Source: Streptomyces lasiicapitis
GTDB taxonomy: Bacteria; Actinomycetota; Actinomycetes; Streptomycetales; Streptomycetaceae
Length of the DNA: 64,000 nt
Direction of reading: 5' to 3'
NCBI RefSeq assembly: GCF_014646335.1
Contig: NZ_BMNG01000017.1
Coordinates: forward strand, 1 to 64,000
How positions within the stretch are numbered: position 1 is the stretch's first letter; each line of letters starts with the position of its first letter. The notes beneath the pieces were generated by a model. It saw nothing but the letters and a program-made list of their open reading frames with translations. It made no database searches and was not told the DNA's origin. Made by a program: the position numbers and the translations under genes. Below are positions 59,501-64,000 of this stretch, piece by piece.

Positions 59501-59896
59501 TCAGAAGAAGACGCCGCACGTCAGCAACGCGTTCGCGTACGGACTCGCCTCCCCGGTGCGCACCACCAGGCGCGCCCCCGCCGTCCGCTCCTTCAGCTCC
59601 TCGTGCGCGATCAGGTGCAGAGCCGGACCCGGAAAGCGCCGCTCAAGGAGTGCAGCCGCCGCCGGATTCGCCTCCCGTACCTCCCGCGCCGCCACCGCGC
59701 CCTCCACCACGAGCTCCGCCAACAGCCCGTCGAGGACCTGCGCGAACGTCGGCACCCCGGCCACGAACGCCAGATCCACCACCCGCGGCCCGGCCGGCAG
59801 CGGCATCCCCGCGTCGCACACCAGGACCCGGTCGCCATGACCAAGCTCGGCCAGCGCCCCCGCGAGATGACGGTTGAGTATTCCGGCCTTCTTCAC
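59501..59896 (-). CDS. rbsD: D-ribose pyranase
   Basis: 131 residues from GTG at 59896 (VKKAGILNRHLAGALAELGH). Interconverts beta-pyranose and beta-furanose ribose after uptake. The family His is in LNRHLAGALAELGHGD and the second site is CDAGMPLP; the C-terminal SPYANALLTCGVFF contains the Tyr of the active site. Length is typical of RbsD. Last gene of the ribose operon, 46 nt after rbsK. Confidence 0.94.
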   Translation of the reverse strand: MKKAGILNRHLAGALAELGHGDRVLVCDAGMPLPAGPRVVDLAFVAGVPTFAQVLDGLLAELVVEGAVAAREVREANPAAAALLERRFPGPALHLIAHEELKERTAGARLVVRTGEASPYANALLTCGVFF

Positions 59897-59942
59897 AGGG
59901 CGGCTCCGAACGGGACAGTCCCCGTGGTCGTCCAAGCGCCGC

Positions 59943-60851
59943 TCACAGCGCCGCCACCTCCGCCCCCGTCGGATACGACACCTGCGCCCCCGCCCGCGTC
60001 ACAGCCAGCGCCCCCACCTTCGCCGCGTACCGCGCCGCCGACTCCAGGTCCTCGCCCGCGCCGAGGCGCCACGCGAGCGCAGCCGTGAACGCGTCACCGG
60101 CACCCGTCGTGTCCACGGCGTCCACCTTCACCGACGGCACCCGCGCCATCCCCTCGGGACCCGCCACCAGCGCGCCCTCGCCGCCGAGCGTCACCACCAC
60201 CGACCTCGGGCCGAGCGCCAGCAACCCCCGCGCCCAGTGCTCCGGCGCCTCGGGGACATCCGCCCCGGCGCCCGCCAGGATCACCCGCGCCTCGTGCTCG
60301 TTCACCACGAGGGGATCGCAGGCCGCGAGGACCTCGGCAGGCAGCGGCGCGGGCGGCGACGGGTTCAGGACCAGACGCGTGTCCGCGGGCAGGGCGCGCA
60401 CCACCTCCGCGACCGTGTCGAGAGGGATCTCCAACTGCACCGACACCACCCGGGCCGCCTGGAAGAGGCCCGCCGCGGCCGTCACGTCCGCGGGCGTCAG
60501 ACGGGAATTCGCGCCCGGCGCCACCACGATGCTGTTGTCGCCCGACGGGTCCACCGTGATCAGCGCGACCCCGGTCGGCGCGCCGCCCACCAGGACCCCC
60601 ACCGTGTCCACGCCCGCCGAACGCTGCGAGTCCAGGAGCAGCCTGCCGTACGCGTCGTCGCCGACCCGGGCGAGCAGCGCCGTACGCGCGCCGAGCCGGC
60701 CCGCCGCCACCGCCTGGTTCGCGCCCTTGCCGCCCGGATGGACGGCCAGGTCCGAGCCGAGCACCGTCTCGCCGGCACCCGGCCGCCGCTCGACTGCGGT
60801 CACCAGGTCGGCGTTGGCCGAGCCCACGACCAGCAGGTCGTAGTCATGCAT
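59943..60851 (-). CDS. rbsK: Ribokinase
   Basis: 302 residues, ATG at 60851, GGAAAGG upstream. PfkB-family kinase that phosphorylates ribose at C5. Signatures: LLVVGSANADLVTAVERRPG at the N-terminus, VHPGGKGANQAVAAGRLGAR, and the anion hole with the catalytic Asp in DTTGAGDAFTAALAW. Length is normal. It lies between the permease-binding protein fusion and rbsD. Confidence 0.96.
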   Translation of the reverse strand: MHDYDLLVVGSANADLVTAVERRPGAGETVLGSDLAVHPGGKGANQAVAAGRLGARTALLARVGDDAYGRLLLDSQRSAGVDTVGVLVGGAPTGVALITVDPSGDNSIVVAPGANSRLTPADVTAAAGLFQAARVVSVQLEIPLDTVAEVVRALPADTRLVLNPSPPAPLPAEVLAACDPLVVNEHEARVILAGAGADVPEAPEHWARGLLALGPRSVVVTLGGEGALVAGPEGMARVPSVKVDAVDTTGAGDAFTAALAWRLGAGEDLESAARYAAKVGALAVTRAGAQVSYPTGAEVAAL

Positions 60852-60925
60852 CGTGGTTCTGCCTTTCCAGTCTTTCCCCGTACGTGTGCGCCTCCGCGCG
60901 CGGCACACACCGCGCGCGGAGAACC

Positions 60926-62890
60926 TCACTTGAACCGTGCCACGTTCTTCTCCGTGACCACCTTCACCGGCACCTTCACCACGGCGGCCACCTTCTTGTC
61001 GTCCGCCGCGCGGATCGCGTTGCGCACCGCGATCCGGCCCAGCTCCGCGGGCTGCTGCGCCACCGACGCGTACAGCGTCCCCGCCTCGACCGCCTTCAGG
61101 CCGTCCGGGGTGCCGTCGAAGCCGACCACCGACACCGACTTGCCCGCCTTGTCGCCGAGCGCCTTCGCCGCGCCGAGCGCCATCTCGTCGTTCTCCGCGA
61201 AGACTCCGTCGACGCCCGGGTTGCCCTGGAGCAGGTTCGTCATGACGTCCAGGCCCTTGGTGCGGTCGAAGTCCGCGGGCTGCTTGGCGACGACCTTGAT
61301 GCCGGGGAACGCCTTGATGCCCTCGGCGAAGCCCTGCCCGCGCTCGCGGCTCGCGGAGGTGCCCGCGGTGCCCTGGAGCACGACGACCTCGCCCTTGCCG
61401 CCGAGCTTGTCGGCGAGGGCCTTCGCGGCCTGCTTGCCGCCCGCGACGTTGTCGGAGGCCACAAGCGTGGCGACGTCCGCCTTGTTCACGCCGCGGTCGG
61501 CGGCGATCACCGGGATGTCGGCCTTGTTCGCGGCGCGCGCGGCGGGGCCGACGGCGTCGGAGTCGACCGGGTTGACGATGACGGCCTTCATGCTCTCGCT
61601 GGTGAAGTTCTGCAGCTGGTTGGCCTGTTGGGACGCGTCGTTCTGCGCGTCCGTGACGGTCAGGTCGACGCCCGCCTTCTTGGCCTCCGCCTGCGCGCCC
61701 TCCTTCATCTGTACGAAGAAGGGGTTGTTGAGGGTGGAGAGGGACAGGCCGATCTTCGTCGACGCACCCGAGGAGCCGGTGTTGAAGACGGACACCGCGG
61801 CGATCACGGCGGCCGCGACCACGGCCGCGATTGTGTACTTCAGCGCCTGCGGGCCCTTGCGCCCGGACCCGGAGGACGTACTCCCGACGGCGCCCGCACC
61901 CGCGCCGGCCCGCCTGCGCAGCGAGTCCAGGAGCACGGCCAGCGCGATCACGACGCCGATGACGACCTGTTGCCAGAACGCCGACACGGAAAGGAGGTTG
62001 AGGCCGTTGCGGAGCACCGCGAGGATCAGCGCGCCGATCAGCGTCCCCGACGCCTTGCCGACGCCGCCCGCGAGGCTCGCGCCGCCGATGACGACCGCGG
62101 CGATCGCGTCCAGCTCGTAGCCCTGCGCGGCCTGCGGCTGCGCGGACACCAGACGGGACGCGAGCACGATGCCCGCGACGGCCGCGAACAGGCCGGACAG
62201 GGCGTAGATGATGATCTTCTGGCGCTTCACGCGCAGGCCGGAGAGGCGTGCGGCCTCTTCGTTGCCGCCGATCGCGTACATCGAGCGGCCGATGTACGTA
62301 CGCGACAGGATCAGCGCCGTGAGCAGGCCCATCGCCACCATCACGATCACCGGCACCGGCAGCCAGCCGCCGAGCGTGTCGCCGACCTTGGAGACCGACT
62401 CCGGGAAGGCGATGGGGGAGCCCTGCGAGATCACCAGGGACAGGCCGCGGCCGATCGACAGCATCGCGAGCGTGGCGATGAAGGGCGGGAGTTTCCCGTA
62501 CGAGATGAGGACGCCGTTGACGAAGCCGCAGGCGATGCCCGTGGCGACGGCCAGGAGCACCGCGATCCAGACGGGCACGCCCTCCTTCGTCGCCGACCAG
62601 GCGAGGACCGTCGCCGACAGGGCCGCCACCGAGCCGACCGACAGGTCGATGCCCGCCGCGACGATGACGAAGGTGACGCCGAACGCGAGGATCGCCGTCA
62701 CGGCCGCCTGCACACCGACGTTGAGGAGGTTCTGGGTGGTCAGGAAGTCGCCGGAGAGCAGCGACATCGCGACCACCAGGACCACGAGGGCGCTGAGCGC
62801 GCCGTTGTCGAGCAGCATGCGGCGCAGGTCGAGGCCCCCGCCGGCGCCGCCCGGGGCCGTCTTGCCGGGCCGGGTGTCAGTGGTTGCCAC
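60926..62890 (-). CDS. Ribose ABC permease fused to substrate-binding protein
   Basis: 654 residues from GTG at 62890, overlapping the upstream ATPase by 14 nt. Residues about 25-325 are an RbsC-type permease (GVTFVIVAAGIDLSVGSVAA, DAIAAVVIGGASLAGGVGKA). A linker and one extra helix (KYTIAAVVAAAVIAAVSVFN, about 350-370) lead to an RbsB-like periplasmic binding domain (IGLSLSTLNNPFFVQMKEGA, VDGVFAENDEMALGAAKALG). The extra helix would place the binding domain outside the cell. The fusion replaces separate rbsC and rbsB genes. I recall a similar fusion annotated in S. coelicolor. Confidence 0.94.
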   Translation of the reverse strand: MATTDTRPGKTAPGGAGGGLDLRRMLLDNGALSALVVLVVAMSLLSGDFLTTQNLLNVGVQAAVTAILAFGVTFVIVAAGIDLSVGSVAALSATVLAWSATKEGVPVWIAVLLAVATGIACGFVNGVLISYGKLPPFIATLAMLSIGRGLSLVISQGSPIAFPESVSKVGDTLGGWLPVPVIVMVAMGLLTALILSRTYIGRSMYAIGGNEEAARLSGLRVKRQKIIIYALSGLFAAVAGIVLASRLVSAQPQAAQGYELDAIAAVVIGGASLAGGVGKASGTLIGALILAVLRNGLNLLSVSAFWQQVVIGVVIALAVLLDSLRRRAGAGAGAVGSTSSGSGRKGPQALKYTIAAVVAAAVIAAVSVFNTGSSGASTKIGLSLSTLNNPFFVQMKEGAQAEAKKAGVDLTVTDAQNDASQQANQLQNFTSESMKAVIVNPVDSDAVGPAARAANKADIPVIAADRGVNKADVATLVASDNVAGGKQAAKALADKLGGKGEVVVLQGTAGTSASRERGQGFAEGIKAFPGIKVVAKQPADFDRTKGLDVMTNLLQGNPGVDGVFAENDEMALGAAKALGDKAGKSVSVVGFDGTPDGLKAVEAGTLYASVAQQPAELGRIAVRNAIRAADDKKVAAVVKVPVKVVTEKNVARFK

Positions 62891-64000
62891 GGGAGTCCTC
62901 CTTCGCGTCCCCCGCAGGGGCGTCGTCGCCCGCGGGGGTGGTGTCGTTGTCCACAGGGGCGCCGGTGTCCACAGGCGCGGCGGTGTCCGTGGGTGCCGCA
63001 GAGGAACCCGTGCTGACGGCCAGCGCCATCACCGCGTCCTGCGTCGCCTCGTCCGCGGCGAGTTCGCCCGCGAGCCGGCCCTGCGCCATGACCAGGACCC
63101 GGTCGCTCATCCCGAGGACCTCCGGCAGATCGCTGGAGATCATCAGGACGGCGTGCCCGGCGGCCGTGAGTTCGTTGATGAGCTGGTAGATCTCGACCTT
63201 CGCGCCGACGTCGATGCCGCGCGTCGGCTCGTCGAGGATGAGGACCTTCGCCTTGGCGAGCAGCCACTTGCCGATGACGACCTTCTGCTGGTTGCCGCCG
63301 GACAGAGTGCGTACGTGCTGGTGAAGTCCCGCCATCCGTACGCCCAGTTGGCCTGCGATCCGCTCGGCGGCGGCACGCTGCGCGCCCCGGTCGACGAGTC
63401 CCGCGCGGGTCGCCGCCCGCAACGTCACCAGGCCGAGGTTCTCCTCGACGGAGGCGTCGAGCACGAGGCCCTGGCCCTTGCGGTCCTCCGGGACCAGGCC
63501 GACCCCGGCGGTCATGGCGGCGTACACGTCGTGCCGGGGCAGCGCCCGGCCCGCGACCTCCACCGTGCCCGCGTCGTACGGATCCGCCCCGAAGACGGCC
63601 CGCGCCACCTCCGTGCGCCCCGCCCCGACAAGACCCGCCACGCCGACGACCTCACCGGCGTGCACCTCGAAACCGACGTCGTGGAAGACCCCGCCGCGCG
63701 TGAGCCCGCGGACACGCAGCAACGGCGCGTCCCCGTCGGCCTGTTGACCCTTCTCGGTCCGCTCGCGCGGATACTGCTGCTCGATGGACCGGCCCACCAT
63801 GAGGCGTACGAGTTCGTCCTCGGGCGTCGACGCGGGCACCTGGCCCACGCTGCTGCCGTCCCGCAGCACGCTCACGCGGTCGCCGAGTGCGGCGATCTCC
63901 TCCAGGTGGTGGGTGATGAAGACGACGCCGACGCCGTCCGCGCGCAGCCCCCGCACGATGGTGAAGAGCTTTTCGACCTCTTCGGAGGTGAGCACGGCGG
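62877..64000 (-). CDS. rbsA: Ribose ABC transporter ATPase (partial)
   Basis: Truncated by the right edge; about 373 residues of the C-terminal part are seen. Visible: the end of the first ATPase (LTSEEVEKLFTIVRGL, FITHHLEEIAALGDRVSVLR) and the second ATPase with GVAGLVGAGRTEVARAVFGA, LSGGNQQKVVIGKWLLAKAK and ILDEPTRGIDVGAKVEIYQL. This tandem layout is that of RbsA/XylG. The C-terminal tail of about 50 residues is Ala/Asp/Pro-rich, an extension absent from most RbsA proteins. First visible gene of the ribose operon. Confidence 0.94.
   Translation of the reverse strand, partial: AVLTSEEVEKLFTIVRGLRADGVGVVFITHHLEEIAALGDRVSVLRDGSSVGQVPASTPEDELVRLMVGRSIEQQYPRERTEKGQQADGDAPLLRVRGLTRGGVFHDVGFEVHAGEVVGVAGLVGAGRTEVARAVFGADPYDAGTVEVAGRALPRHDVYAAMTAGVGLVPEDRKGQGLVLDASVEENLGLVTLRAATRAGLVDRGAQRAAAERIAGQLGVRMAGLHQHVRTLSGGNQQKVVIGKWLLAKAKVLILDEPTRGIDVGAKVEIYQLINELTAAGHAVLMISSDLPEVLGMSDRVLVMAQGRLAGELAADEATQDAVMALAVSTGSSAAPTDTAAPVDTGAPVDNDTTPAGDDAPAGDAKEDSRGNH

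Overview
The window is a 64-kb piece of a high-GC actinobacterial chromosome, almost certainly Streptomyces. The evidence is strong third-position G/C bias, many GTG starts, Tat and lipoprotein signals, iron boxes of the DmdR/IdeR type, a DasR-type (dre) site and the typical Streptomyces dispersed repeat containing the core cgtccggcgtttgaggacga. From memory, unchecked, the gene order (ribose operon, NagZ-type GH3 enzyme, agmatinase, leucine-catabolic carboxylase, desferrioxamine genes, GH20 hexosaminidase, glmS) resembles the S. coelicolor SCO2746-SCO2789 interval. Most of the window is therefore conserved core, with a few accessory islands.

Layout. Positions 1-7 kb: start of a gene leaving the left edge, a universal stress protein, a GPR1/FUN34/YaaH-type membrane protein, glmS, two small conserved genes and a secreted GH20 hexosaminidase with a dre site. 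7-10.4 kb: iron-regulated desA, desC and desE, but no desB, desD or desF. 10.6-12.4 kb: M14 carboxypeptidase. 12.5-21.1 kb: leucine/branched acyl-CoA catabolism (acyl-CoA dehydrogenase, HMG-CoA lyase, biotin carboxylase and carboxyltransferase), a divergent TetR regulator with two operator-like palindromes, a second acyl-CoA dehydrogenase and a TesB thioesterase. 21-22.2 kb: CDF cation transporter. 22-29.5 kb: PucR regulator divergent from a symporter, an agmatinase-family ureohydrolase and a ThDP decarboxylase, probably arginine/guanidino-acid catabolism. 29.6-37.5 kb: secreted beta-lactamase-fold protein, fused ABC exporter, S37 tripeptidyl aminopeptidase and lipoproteins. 37.6-46 kb: GH3 N-acetylglucosaminidase, LysR/EamA pair, double-HTH MerR protein, TIM-barrel isomerase, MarR-GNAT fusion and a beta-propeller protein.

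The most distinctive accessory island is 46.1-51.2 kb. A translationally coupled set (112-aa precursor, ATP-grasp ligase, PIMT-like methyltransferase) followed by a DUF6624 gene looks like an omega-ester peptide (graspetide) pathway. A frameshifted HATPase and a TPR-type regulator lie next to it. The precursor leader has a PFAFRFL motif like the PFFARFL ligase-binding motif of microviridins.

51.3-64 kb: ankyrin protein, small hypotheticals, GNAT, a LacI-controlled operon (oxidoreductase, DUF993 protein, isomerase) for an unidentified sugar, a winged-helix regulator with its operators, DUF937 protein, and a ribose operon with a fused permease-binding protein.

Two dispersed repeat families (A, a long imperfect palindrome; B, a short hairpin) occur between genes. 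They also appear in frame inside two genes, accA2 (repeat A) and desC (repeat B).
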